From Candidatus Binatia bacterium (lineage in GTDB: Bacteria > Desulfobacterota > Binatia > UBA1149 > CAITLU01): DNA of 64,000 bases. The notes beneath the pieces are model-generated. The model saw nothing but the letters and a program-made list of their open reading frames with translations, made no database searches and had not been told where the DNA came from. Positions 51,470-59,250 of the stretch are shown here, in pieces. Each line of letters starts with the position of its first letter. Positions within the stretch are counted from its first letter, which is position 1. The stretch is from the NCBI GenBank assembly GCA_036493895.1, contig DASXOZ010000033.1, forward strand, positions 62,001 through 126,000, read 5' to 3'. The translations under genes and the position numbers were made by a program.

Positions 51470-52855
51470 ATGGACCGCGCAAGCTGCGATGTCGCGATCA
51501 TCGGTGCCGGCGTCTCCGGCCTGGCCGCTGCCGACCTGCTGGTCGAGCACGGCCTCGACGTCGTGGTGCTCGAGGCGCGCTCGCGCCTCGGCGGAAGGAT
51601 CCACACGAGGTTCGATTTTGCCGCCGTGCCGATCGAGCTCGGCGCCGAGTTCGTGCACGGTCGCCATCCGGAATTGATGCAGCGGATCGGCGAGTGTTCG
51701 CTGCACCTCGTCGAAAGGCGGTTCCGGCCCCTTGGTCTCCAGGACGGCCGCGATGTGACCAACCTGCGCGCGTGGGACCGCGTGTTCCACGCGCTGGCGG
51801 ATCCCGACGCTCCCGACGTCCCGATCTCGCTACGCATCGAGGAGCTCGTCGCGCGCGAGGGATGGTCGGACGCCGAAGCCAGGCGCCTTCGCTCCTATGT
51901 CGAAGGATACATGGCCGCCGAAGTCGAACGCGCCAGCGCTCGGGCGCTCTCGCAGGAAGTACGTGCCGCCAGTCGCATCGAGGACGAGCACAACGCTTCG
52001 ATCCTCGAGGGCTACGAGGTGCTGGTGCGCCATCTGGCACGCCTCCTCGACCCTGTTCGCGTGGGCCTCGAGACCGTTGCCCGCCGCATTCGCTGGTCGG
52101 CGGGTGCGGCAACCATCGAAGCGACCAGCGGCACTGCAGGCGCGAACAGCTCCCTCCAGGCGTCTGCCGTGGTCGTGACGGTGCCGCTTCCTTTTTTGCA
52201 GCTCGACCGAGCGGATCCGCGCGCGCTCGCCTTTGAGCCTGCAGTGCCGCAGATCGAAGCGGCAGCGCGAAAGCTGGCGATGGGCAATGTCGTCAAGCTG
52301 TTCCTGCGTTTCCGAATCCCACTTGCCGAGCTTGCGGGCCTCGATGCCTCGCTTCGCGGCGCGCTCGAGCAGGCGCGCTTTCTTCAGACCGCGGGCAATC
52401 CGGTGCCTATGTGGTGGGTCGTGGGTTCCCAGCAGGAGCCCGTGCTCGTCGGCTGGATCGGGGGACCGGCGGCCGATCGTCTCTCGGCGCTGTCGCCGGC
52501 TGCGATCGTCATGGCGGGAATCGATACGCTCGCACGGGCGCTCGGGATCGATCCAGCCGTTGTCACCGCTGTCGTTGCCGACAGCGCCGTCGCGGACTGG
52601 CTGCACGACCCGTGGGCGCTTGGCGCGTACTCGTGGATCCCGGCCGGCGCGCTGGATGCGCCGGCGATGCTGGCCGCCCCGATCGCTGCAACGCTGTATT
52701 TCGCCGGAGAGGCAACCGACACGGCCGGCTACCGCGGCACGGTGCACGGCGCGCTCGAAACGGGACTGCGTGCCGCGCGGCAGATCCTTGCGGAGCGCGC
52801 AATCGCGACGAAGCCGGCTGCCGTCGGTGGTGTGCTGCCCGAAACAGCCGGGTGA
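51470..52855 (+). CDS. flavin-dependent amine oxidase
   Basis: The 461-residue FAD enzyme starts CDVAIIGAGVSGLAAADLLVEHGLDVVVLEARSRLGGRIHT (dinucleotide-binding fold, residues 6-46) and ends with YFAGEATDTAGYRGTVHGALETGLRAA, the FAD-binding end of monoamine oxidases. IELGAEFVHG is the usual third mark. It resembles polyamine oxidases and LSD1-like bacterial members. The substrate is not evident. It may be transcribed with the radical SAM gene 140 bases upstream. Confidence 0.9.
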   Translation: MDRASCDVAIIGAGVSGLAAADLLVEHGLDVVVLEARSRLGGRIHTRFDFAAVPIELGAEFVHGRHPELMQRIGECSLHLVERRFRPLGLQDGRDVTNLRAWDRVFHALADPDAPDVPISLRIEELVAREGWSDAEARRLRSYVEGYMAAEVERASARALSQEVRAASRIEDEHNASILEGYEVLVRHLARLLDPVRVGLETVARRIRWSAGAATIEATSGTAGANSSLQASAVVVTVPLPFLQLDRADPRALAFEPAVPQIEAAARKLAMGNVVKLFLRFRIPLAELAGLDASLRGALEQARFLQTAGNPVPMWWVVGSQQEPVLVGWIGGPAADRLSALSPAAIVMAGIDTLARALGIDPAVVTAVVADSAVADWLHDPWALGAYSWIPAGALDAPAMLAAPIAATLYFAGEATDTAGYRGTVHGALETGLRAARQILAERAIATKPAAVGGVLPETAG

Positions 52856-53260
52856 GAACGGACTCACACCGCCGCGTCGCGGCGCGCCTGGTGGCGCCGT
52901 TCAAACATTGTCCTTGCCGCAGGGCTGCCGATGCCTTGGCGTTCCCGGTTTCCCACCCTTTCAGGGGGGAGCCACTGCCCCGGCAATGAGTGACCCCCGA
53001 CTGCTCCAGAGACACTGCTCCACAGGGTGTGCGATTTCATTTTCCGGAGTGAGTACCCCCAGAAGGCGAAACCCTCTCATTTCTGCAAGGGTAGCGGGGG
53101 GTGATTTTCCCGATTTCGAGAAAGTGGCCTCACCTGCTCCTCAGGAATCGGTGGAAATGCAGAAATTCCACGTTCTCCGCGCTGGCAAGCACGTTGCTAT
53201 GGTAAGCCATCGCCACCGTCGCGATTGCGGAACGCGAACGGCCAAGGGGAGGAAGGACAG
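52856..53260. other. 405-base gap before the Hsp20 gene
   Basis: The gap holds the heat-shock promoter region of the small heat-shock protein, but I find neither a CIRCE element nor a clear sigma-32 pair. A GCCGCG/CGCGGC palindrome near 52870-52884, just after the amine oxidase stop, may be part of a terminator. Composition is less GC-rich than coding DNA around it. Confidence 0.45.
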
Positions 53261-53830
53261 ATGAGCACGAAAACGGAAGAGACACTCGCGCTGATGCAGA
53301 TCGACTGCGAGCCGTTGCACGACGCCCCCATGGTGGCGCGCGAGAGCGAGCACAAGGTCGAGCACAAGATCGAGCACAAGATCGAGCACAAGATCGAGAA
53401 GGAAACGACCACCTCGACCGGAGTCGAATCCTTCCAGACCTCGCTCAACCGGTTCCTCGATTCCTGCGAGCGGGAGTTCCGAACCCGTAACGGCGAAGGC
53501 CCCGTCTGCGTTCCGGCGATGGACATGGGCGAGACCGACGAAATCGTCGTCTTCACGATGGAGCTGCCCGGCGTGGACGAAGCCGACCTTAGCATCGAGG
53601 TCACGCGCGACACGCTGACGGTGCGCGGCGAGAAGAGCGGCGCCAATCCGGCGGTGCACAACTGGCACTATCGCGAGCGCACCCGCGGCCGCTTCGAGCG
53701 CATCGCGCTCATTCCCGAAGGCATCGACACCGAGGACGTCGCGATGCGCATGCACAACGGCGTGCTGACGGTGAAGATGGCGAAGCTCGACCATACGGCG
53801 AAGCCGAGAAAGATCCGCTTCGCTTCCTGA
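53261..53830 (+). CDS. small heat-shock protein (Hsp20)
   Basis: The 189-residue chaperone has the alpha-crystallin domain at about 85-180: PAMDMGETDEIVVFTMELPGVDEADLSIEVTRDTLTVRGEK, HYRERTRGRFERIALIPEGID and MHNGVLTVKMAKLD. The N-terminal arm holds four tandem EHK(V/I) units (residues 30-45), which would lengthen a charged helix; this is not usual for the family. GGGGAGGAAGGA before the ATG is a strong ribosome site. It binds unfolding proteins without ATP. A hairpin follows the stop. Confidence 0.93.
   Translation: MSTKTEETLALMQIDCEPLHDAPMVARESEHKVEHKIEHKIEHKIEKETTTSTGVESFQTSLNRFLDSCEREFRTRNGEGPVCVPAMDMGETDEIVVFTMELPGVDEADLSIEVTRDTLTVRGEKSGANPAVHNWHYRERTRGRFERIALIPEGIDTEDVAMRMHNGVLTVKMAKLDHTAKPRKIRFAS
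53348..53395 (+). repeat. in-frame 12-bp tandem repeat, four copies
   Basis: GAGCACAAG(G/A)TC is repeated four times inside the Hsp20 gene, coding EHK(V/I). The last three units are identical at the base level, which points to recent slippage. Copy changes keep the frame. Confidence 0.9.
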
Positions 53831-53833
53831 ATC

Positions 53834-53858
53834 GCTCCGCCGCGCCTGCGGCGGGAGC
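53834..53858 (+). terminator. hairpin terminator after hsp20
   Basis: GCTCCGCCGC pairs with GCGGCGGGAGC across a GCCT loop with one bulged G. It starts 3 bases after the hsp20 stop. Two 11-bp direct repeats (GTTGTTGGGCA) lie just beyond, at 53869-53890. Confidence 0.6.
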
Positions 53859-54029
53859 CGTGCGGATGGTTGTTGGGCAGTTGTTGGGCAGTTGTGGGGA
53901 TGGGGGAGTGCTGCAGGCGCCCGTCAGGGGCGACGGGCGTCTGCGGCGGGGGGCTTTTTGCCCTCCACCAGGCTGCGTGTTAGCGTCGCCAGCCGCGTTT
54001 TTGCGGCCCGACCGACGGGAGCAGCAGCC

Positions 54030-55034
54030 TTGATTCCACCGGACTCCGCCTTCGACTCGATCAGCGACGTGCGCACGCGGCTGGCCGCGCAGAACTACAT
54101 CTGCGACGACAACATCGCGACGGTCGTCTACCTGGCCACCCGCCTGGGCAAACCCCTGCTCGTCGAAGGTCCCGCCGGTGTCGGCAAGACCGAGCTGGCC
54201 AAGGTGATTGCCAGCGGCCTCGGAGCGCGCCTCATCCGCATGCAGTGCTACGAGGGCATCGACGAAGCCAAGGCGCTGTACGAGTGGGAGTACGCCAAGC
54301 AGCTCCTGTACACGCAGGTGCTCAAGGAAAAGATCACCGAGGTGACCTCGGGCGCCGCGACGCTGTCCGAGGCGGTCGACCGCATCACTGCCCAGGACGA
54401 CGTGTTCTTCTCGAACCGTTTCATCCTGCCGCGGCCGCTGCTGCAGGCCATCCAGTCCGACGATCGCTGCGTGCTGCTGATCGACGAGATCGACAAGGCC
54501 GACGCCGAGTTCGAGGCGTTCCTGCTCGAGATCCTCAGCGACTTCCAGGTGACGGTGCCGGAAATCGGCACCATCGAGGCCAAGCACATCCCGATCGTGC
54601 TGCTGACCAGCAACAACGCGCGGGAAATGTCGGACGCGCTCAAGCGGCGCTGCCTGCACCTGTACATCGATTTCCCGAATCCGCAGCTCGAGCTCGAGAT
54701 CATCCGGCTGAAGGTGCCCGAGGCTGCCGCGACGCTGGCCGAAGACATTGCGGCGCTGATCCAGTCGCTGCGCAAGCTCGACATGAAGAAGAAGCCGAGC
54801 ATCTCGGAGACGCTCGACTGGGCCAAGGCGCTGGTGATCATGAACGCGCGCGGGCTCGGCGACGAGATCGTTCGCAACACGCTGTCGACGATCGCCAAGT
54901 ACGAGGGCGACCTGCGCAAGACCGAAAAGGAGCTGGCGACTTTCCTCGAGCGGCGCAAGGCCGAGGAAAAGGCCAAGCAGGCGGCTGCGGCTGCGTCACC
55001 GGCGTCGAGCGACGGCGGCGACCTGCTGCACTAG
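54030..55034 (+). CDS. MoxR-type AAA+ ATPase
   Basis: The 334-residue ATPase has Walker A GPAGVGKT (47-54), Walker B VLLIDEID (148-155) and the sensor TSNNARE. LIRMQCYEGIDEAKALYEWEYAKQLL is typical of MoxR members paired with CoxE-like proteins, as in CO-dehydrogenase maturation (CoxD). The start is TTG with GGGAG 9 bases upstream; no better codon is in frame. A long Ala-rich tail follows. The VWA partner starts 16 bases later, so the two act together in folding or activating some metalloenzyme or membrane complex. No target is visible nearby. Confidence 0.9.
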   Translation: MIPPDSAFDSISDVRTRLAAQNYICDDNIATVVYLATRLGKPLLVEGPAGVGKTELAKVIASGLGARLIRMQCYEGIDEAKALYEWEYAKQLLYTQVLKEKITEVTSGAATLSEAVDRITAQDDVFFSNRFILPRPLLQAIQSDDRCVLLIDEIDKADAEFEAFLLEILSDFQVTVPEIGTIEAKHIPIVLLTSNNAREMSDALKRRCLHLYIDFPNPQLELEIIRLKVPEAAATLAEDIAALIQSLRKLDMKKKPSISETLDWAKALVIMNARGLGDEIVRNTLSTIAKYEGDLRKTEKELATFLERRKAEEKAKQAAAAASPASSDGGDLLH

Positions 55035-55050
55035 GCTTGCGTAGCGAGTC

Positions 55051-56466
55051 ATGGAAGACCGCATCGTCGAGTTCGCGGGGCTGCTGAGGCGAAACGGCAT
55101 CCGCGTCTCGACGGCCGAGACGCTGGACGCCTTGCGCGGCGTCGGCACGACGGGCATCGCCGAACGCTCGATCTTCAAGATCACGTTGCGCGCGGCGATG
55201 GTGAAGCGCTCCTCCGACGTGCCGGTTTACGACGAGCTGTTCGACGTCTTCTTCTCGGGAGTCGGCGAGGTGGTGCGTGCGGCCGGTTCGGCGGTGGCTG
55301 CCCAGACCCAGGCGCTGTCCGAGGAAGAGCTGAGGGAACTGCTCGAGAAGCTCGCCGCTCTGCTTTCCAATCCCGACCTCGACATCTCGGAGCTGGCCAA
55401 GGCGCTGGCGATGCAGGATGCCGGCGAGATGGAGCGCATCCTGCGCGAGCTGATGGAGTCGGGGAAGCTGCCGAAGACCGACACGAACTACGTTCCTCCG
55501 GGCGCCAACCGCCAGATGCTGCAGATGCTCGGCGCCGCCGACGTCGCCGGCGAGTTCGATCGCATTCTCGACCTGGCGCGCGACCAGGGTGACACCGAAG
55601 AGGAGATCGACAAGCTGCGGCGCTACCTCGAGAGGCGGCGCAAGGAGCTCGACGAGATGCTCAAGGGCCTGCTGCGCCTGGACAAGGACCAGCAGCACCG
55701 GGCCGAAGAGAGGTCGAAGGACCGCGAACGGCTGCTCGAGAAGAGCTTCTACTACCTGTCGCCGACCGAGATCCGCCAGATGCGCGAGGCTGTGGCGTCC
55801 CTTGCCCGGCGCCTGAAGAACGTGATGGCCGTTCGCTTTCGCCAGACCAAGCGCGGCCGCCTCGACGTCAGCGAGACGATCCGCCGGTCGATGGAATTCG
55901 GCGGGGTGCCGTTCCGCATCCGCTGGGACGATCGCAGGAAGGAAAGGCCGCAGGTGATCGTGCTCTGCGACGTTTCCGATTCGGTGCGCAACGTCTCGCG
56001 CTTCATGCTGCAGTTCGTGCACTCGCTGCAGGACATGTACTCGCGCGTGCGTTCGTACGTGTTCGTCGCGGACCTGGCCGAGGTGACGCGGCTGTTCAAG
56101 GACAACGACATCCAGAGCGCGATCCAGAAGGCGATTAACGGCGACGTCGTCAACGTCTACGCGCATTCGGACTTCGGGAAGGCGTTCATGCAGTTCCACC
56201 AGGGCCACATCGAGGCGGTCGACAGCAGGACGACGGTGCTGATCCTCGGCGACGCCCGCAACAACTACAACGCGCCGCAGGAATGGGTGCTGCGCGAGAT
56301 CAAGGAAAGGGCCAAGCAGGTGATCTGGCTGAACCCCGAGAACCAGTCGACCTGGGGTTTCGGCGACAGCGAGATGAACCTTTACGGCAAGAGCTGCGAT
56401 TTCGTCGAGGAGTGCCGCAACCTGCGCCAGCTGTACAAGGTCGTCGACCTGCTGATCGCGAAGTGA
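55051..56466 (+). CDS. VWA-domain protein, CoxE-like
   Basis: The 471-residue partner of the MoxR ATPase has an N-terminal helical region (RVSTAETLDALRGVG), a charged coiled-coil stretch (about 185-240), and a VWA domain from about 300 with the MIDAS motif DVSDS (307-311). VLCDVSDSVRNVSRFMLQFVHSLQ is typical of CoxE. The C-terminus ends with VWA strands (TVLILGDARNNYNAP; VIWLNPENQSTWGFGDSEM). In known systems the pair inserts or matures metal centres. Spacing of 16 bases and a shared direction indicate an operon. Confidence 0.88.
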   Translation: MEDRIVEFAGLLRRNGIRVSTAETLDALRGVGTTGIAERSIFKITLRAAMVKRSSDVPVYDELFDVFFSGVGEVVRAAGSAVAAQTQALSEEELRELLEKLAALLSNPDLDISELAKALAMQDAGEMERILRELMESGKLPKTDTNYVPPGANRQMLQMLGAADVAGEFDRILDLARDQGDTEEEIDKLRRYLERRRKELDEMLKGLLRLDKDQQHRAEERSKDRERLLEKSFYYLSPTEIRQMREAVASLARRLKNVMAVRFRQTKRGRLDVSETIRRSMEFGGVPFRIRWDDRRKERPQVIVLCDVSDSVRNVSRFMLQFVHSLQDMYSRVRSYVFVADLAEVTRLFKDNDIQSAIQKAINGDVVNVYAHSDFGKAFMQFHQGHIEAVDSRTTVLILGDARNNYNAPQEWVLREIKERAKQVIWLNPENQSTWGFGDSEMNLYGKSCDFVEECRNLRQLYKVVDLLIAK

Positions 56467-56524
56467 CCGGCGGGGTTTTTCGGCAGTTGACGGTCGGATC
56501 GCACCGCGCCATGATTTCGGCGCC

Positions 56525-57076
56525 GTGCAGGACGCTCCGGAAAAGGACAAGGACCTCGTCCAGATGACGGTCGGGGGAGTCACCCTCGACCCCGTCACCA
56601 AGACCCCCGTGGTCCTGCTGAAGGACGAGCGCGAGGAGTTGACCCTGCCGATCTGGGTGGGCCTGCTCGAGGCCACCGCCATGGCCACCGAGCTCGAGGG
56701 GGTCAAAATGGCCCGCCCGATGACCCACGACCTGCTCAAGCGCATCGTCGAGGAGGTCGGCGCCTCGGTCTCCCGAATCATCGTCACCGATCTTCGCGAG
56801 AACACGTTCTATGCCGAGATCGAGCTGATGGTCGGTGACCGCCGCCACAGCCTGGACGCGAGACCGAGCGATGCGATTTCTCTGGCGCTTCGCACCGGTT
56901 GCCCGATTTTTGTCGCGCGTGACGTCATCACTGCCTCCGGCACCCGCGACGAGGCTGCCGAGGAGGAGGACGCGCCCCCGGCGGAGAGCACCCTCGACCT
57001 GTCCGATGTCGACCGCGAGGAATGGAACGAGATCCTCGAAAATCTCGATCCCAACGACTTCAAGTACAAGATGTAG
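56525..57076 (+). CDS. bifunctional nuclease (BFN, DUF151) domain protein
   Basis: The 183-residue product has the DUF151 fold: TPVVLLKDEREELTLPIWVGLLEATAMATELEGVKMARPMTHDLLKRIV and LMVGDRRHSLDARPSDAISLALRTGCPIFV. Plant and bacterial members cut RNA and DNA in vitro; the cellular job is unclear. An acidic C-terminal tail (DEAAEEEDAPPAE...DVDREEWNEILENLDPNDF) is typical. The start is GTG without a clear ribosome site; no ATG is in frame upstream. It follows the VWA gene by 58 bases. Confidence 0.88.
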   Translation: MQDAPEKDKDLVQMTVGGVTLDPVTKTPVVLLKDEREELTLPIWVGLLEATAMATELEGVKMARPMTHDLLKRIVEEVGASVSRIIVTDLRENTFYAEIELMVGDRRHSLDARPSDAISLALRTGCPIFVARDVITASGTRDEAAEEEDAPPAESTLDLSDVDREEWNEILENLDPNDFKYKM

Positions 57077-57159
57077 ATCGGCCGCCAAGCCCCTGCGCAG
57101 CTTCGAGCACGGAGGCGCTGCGGCTTGGCTTTCCGATCGTGCCACTCTAATAGGGGCCC

Positions 57160-57843
57160 ATGGCCGCATCCGACCGCCGTCAGCTTCAGCAGCAGCTCAA
57201 GGAGCCGGACCCGTTCTTCGAGGCGCTTCTCGAAGCTCGCGAGTATTTCGACAACAACCGCTCGCAGGTCATCACGATCGCGGTCGCGGTGGTGGCGGCC
57301 TTCGCGGTCGTCGTCGGCATCTCGAGCTACTGGGTCTCCCAGGGACGCAGCGCGGCGACCAACTTCAGCAACGCTGTCTCCAGTCTCGAGTCGAACTCCA
57401 CCACCGCGGCCCAGGCCGACCTCGAGAAGATCGGCAGCCTCAGCAATACCGGGCCCTATGCGGCACTGGCATCGCTTTACCAGGCCGACATCCACGCCCA
57501 GGCAGGCGAGTATGAGCAGGCCGTTCTCGGTTACGACCAGTTCCTCAAGGCTCCGCCTACCGTGTACCTCGAGCAGGTCGGGCTGATGGGGAAAGCCGCG
57601 GCTCTGGAGAAGTCCGGAAAGGGCGCCGAGGCTTCGGCGGCGCTCGACAAGGCCGGATCCATCGACGGCCCCTACCGCAAGGCGGCGCTGAGTGACCGCG
57701 CCAGGCTCGCGGAGAAGTCGGGGGACAAGGCGACTGCGATCGCCAGTCTGCAGAAACTGCTCGAGCTCGAAGGCTCGACCGGTGATCCCACGCTCGAGCG
57801 CCGCATCCAGTCGCTCAAGGAATCCGCGCCCGCGCCGAAGTAA
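57160..57843 (+). CDS. membrane-anchored TPR protein, YfgM-like
   Basis: The 227-residue product has a cytosolic start, one TM helix (about 37-57, VITIAVAVVAAFAVVVGISSY), then a periplasmic TPR-like region (AALASLYQADIHAQAGEYEQAV; LMGKAAALEKSGKGAEASAAL). The layout resembles YfgM/TPR_21 proteins, which help SecYEG clients or the BAM pathway. GGGGCC upstream of the ATG is a weak site. The convergent czcC-like gene starts 36 bases beyond its stop. Confidence 0.75.
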   Translation: MAASDRRQLQQQLKEPDPFFEALLEAREYFDNNRSQVITIAVAVVAAFAVVVGISSYWVSQGRSAATNFSNAVSSLESNSTTAAQADLEKIGSLSNTGPYAALASLYQADIHAQAGEYEQAVLGYDQFLKAPPTVYLEQVGLMGKAAALEKSGKGAEASAALDKAGSIDGPYRKAALSDRARLAEKSGDKATAIASLQKLLELEGSTGDPTLERRIQSLKESAPAPK

Positions 57844-57879
57844 GCCGCCGCGCGCAGGTTTCCGCGTTCCAACAACTGC

Positions 57880-59250
57880 TCAGTTCGAGACGGAAGCGGC
57901 CGCGCGGGCCGCTCCCGTCCCTGTGGAAGATTTGGAGCCAGGCACCGCAAGGGCACCTGGCTCCGCGCCGGACTCCACTCCGTCCACGTCGAGCCCGGCG
58001 GCTGCTTCGACGTCCAGTTCCGCAGGAACCAGCGCGTCGACGAGATCGATCCGGTCGAGGCGTGCCTCGCCGATGGCTTTCAAGGCGTCGAGAAGATCGA
58101 CGATGTTTCCCTCTCCGCTGTCGTAGAACGCGTGCGCCATCTGCTTCAGGCGCGGCACCTGGGCGGTGGCGTCGCGCTCGAATGCAGCGAGCGCTTCGCG
58201 CCGCGTGCGCAGCACGGCCACTGCGGTTTCCAGCCTCGCGCGCGCTTCGCGCATCGTGACGTCGAGCTGGATGCCGGAGTTGCGGGCTTCGGCCGCCTTG
58301 CGCGCGATCTCGCCCTGGTTGCGGTCGAAAACCGGCAAAGGAATCGAGATCCCGGCCGATATCGCGACACCGTGCGGATCCGTGGTGCTCTGCTCGCCGA
58401 CGGTGACCTGCGGCACCGGGTAGCTTTCCCTGCGCGCGACTTCGATCTCGGCGACGTCGGCGTCATGCCCGAGGGTTGCGGCCTCGAGCGCAGGCAGCGT
58501 CGCCTTCGCGTGCTCCCACAGGCGGTCGACGTCGGTGTCGGTCTCGTGCGGATGCAGGCTTCCGATCGCATGCGGCCGCCAGCCGGGAACGCCGACGAGG
58601 ATCGCAAGATCGCCGGCGGCGCTGTCGCTTCGCGCGATGGCATCGCTCAGATCGCGGCGGTCGGTGGCCAGCTCCAGGCGGATGCGCTCGACGTCGTACT
58701 GGCTCTTCGCGCCGGCTTCTGCACGCCCGACGACGATGGTCTGCACCTGCTCGATGTCCGCAAGCGTCTCCTTCCACGCATCGACGCGATCCTCGGCTGC
58801 CAGCAATTCGGCAAACGCGCGACGTCCCGCGCGCACCAACTCGAGCCTGGCATCGGCGATGTCGGCAGCCGAGGCGCTGCGCCGCGCCAGCGCGGCGTCG
58901 ATGCGCGCGCGCCTCTGGCCGAAGAGCAGGATGGGAGCGCCGGCGCTGACCGCGTGAATCGTGTCGCCGATCGTGTCGGTGCCGGAGATCGTCGTGGTGC
59001 CCTGGTACGACACCGTCGGATTCGGGAGCTTGCGGGCGTCGAGCACGTCGGCCTCGGCAATGGCCAGGCGCGAGGCGATTTCGGCGGCTCTCAGGCTTTC
59101 GCTCGACAGATACTGCACCAGTGCGTCCTCGCGGAGCTCCGTCGGAGGGGGTGCAGGCGCCTCGGCTTCGCAGCGGGAACGAAAAAGAACCGTGGCGATA
59201 GCCGCGATGCACGCCGCGCGCCGCTGGGTCGCGAGAGTGCGGTGCGGCAT
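57880..59250 (-). CDS. TolC-family outer-membrane factor, CzcC-like
   Basis: The 456-residue protein is the outer-membrane channel of the metal efflux pump. A signal peptide is followed by two TolC-type halves rich in long helices (ADIADARLELVRAGRRAFAELLAAEDRVDAWKETL; IQLDVTMREARARLETAVAVL), with the loop strands SGTDTIGDTIHAVSAGAPI and HGVAISAGISIPLPVFDR. An Ala/Thr-rich tail ends it. Its ATG overlaps the stop of the RND gene upstream, so it is translationally coupled. It is the last gene of the operon. Confidence 0.9.
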   Translation of the reverse strand: MPHRTLATQRRAACIAAIATVLFRSRCEAEAPAPPPTELREDALVQYLSSESLRAAEIASRLAIAEADVLDARKLPNPTVSYQGTTTISGTDTIGDTIHAVSAGAPILLFGQRRARIDAALARRSASAADIADARLELVRAGRRAFAELLAAEDRVDAWKETLADIEQVQTIVVGRAEAGAKSQYDVERIRLELATDRRDLSDAIARSDSAAGDLAILVGVPGWRPHAIGSLHPHETDTDVDRLWEHAKATLPALEAATLGHDADVAEIEVARRESYPVPQVTVGEQSTTDPHGVAISAGISIPLPVFDRNQGEIARKAAEARNSGIQLDVTMREARARLETAVAVLRTRREALAAFERDATAQVPRLKQMAHAFYDSGEGNIVDLLDALKAIGEARLDRIDLVDALVPAELDVEAAAGLDVDGVESGAEPGALAVPGSKSSTGTGAARAAASVSN

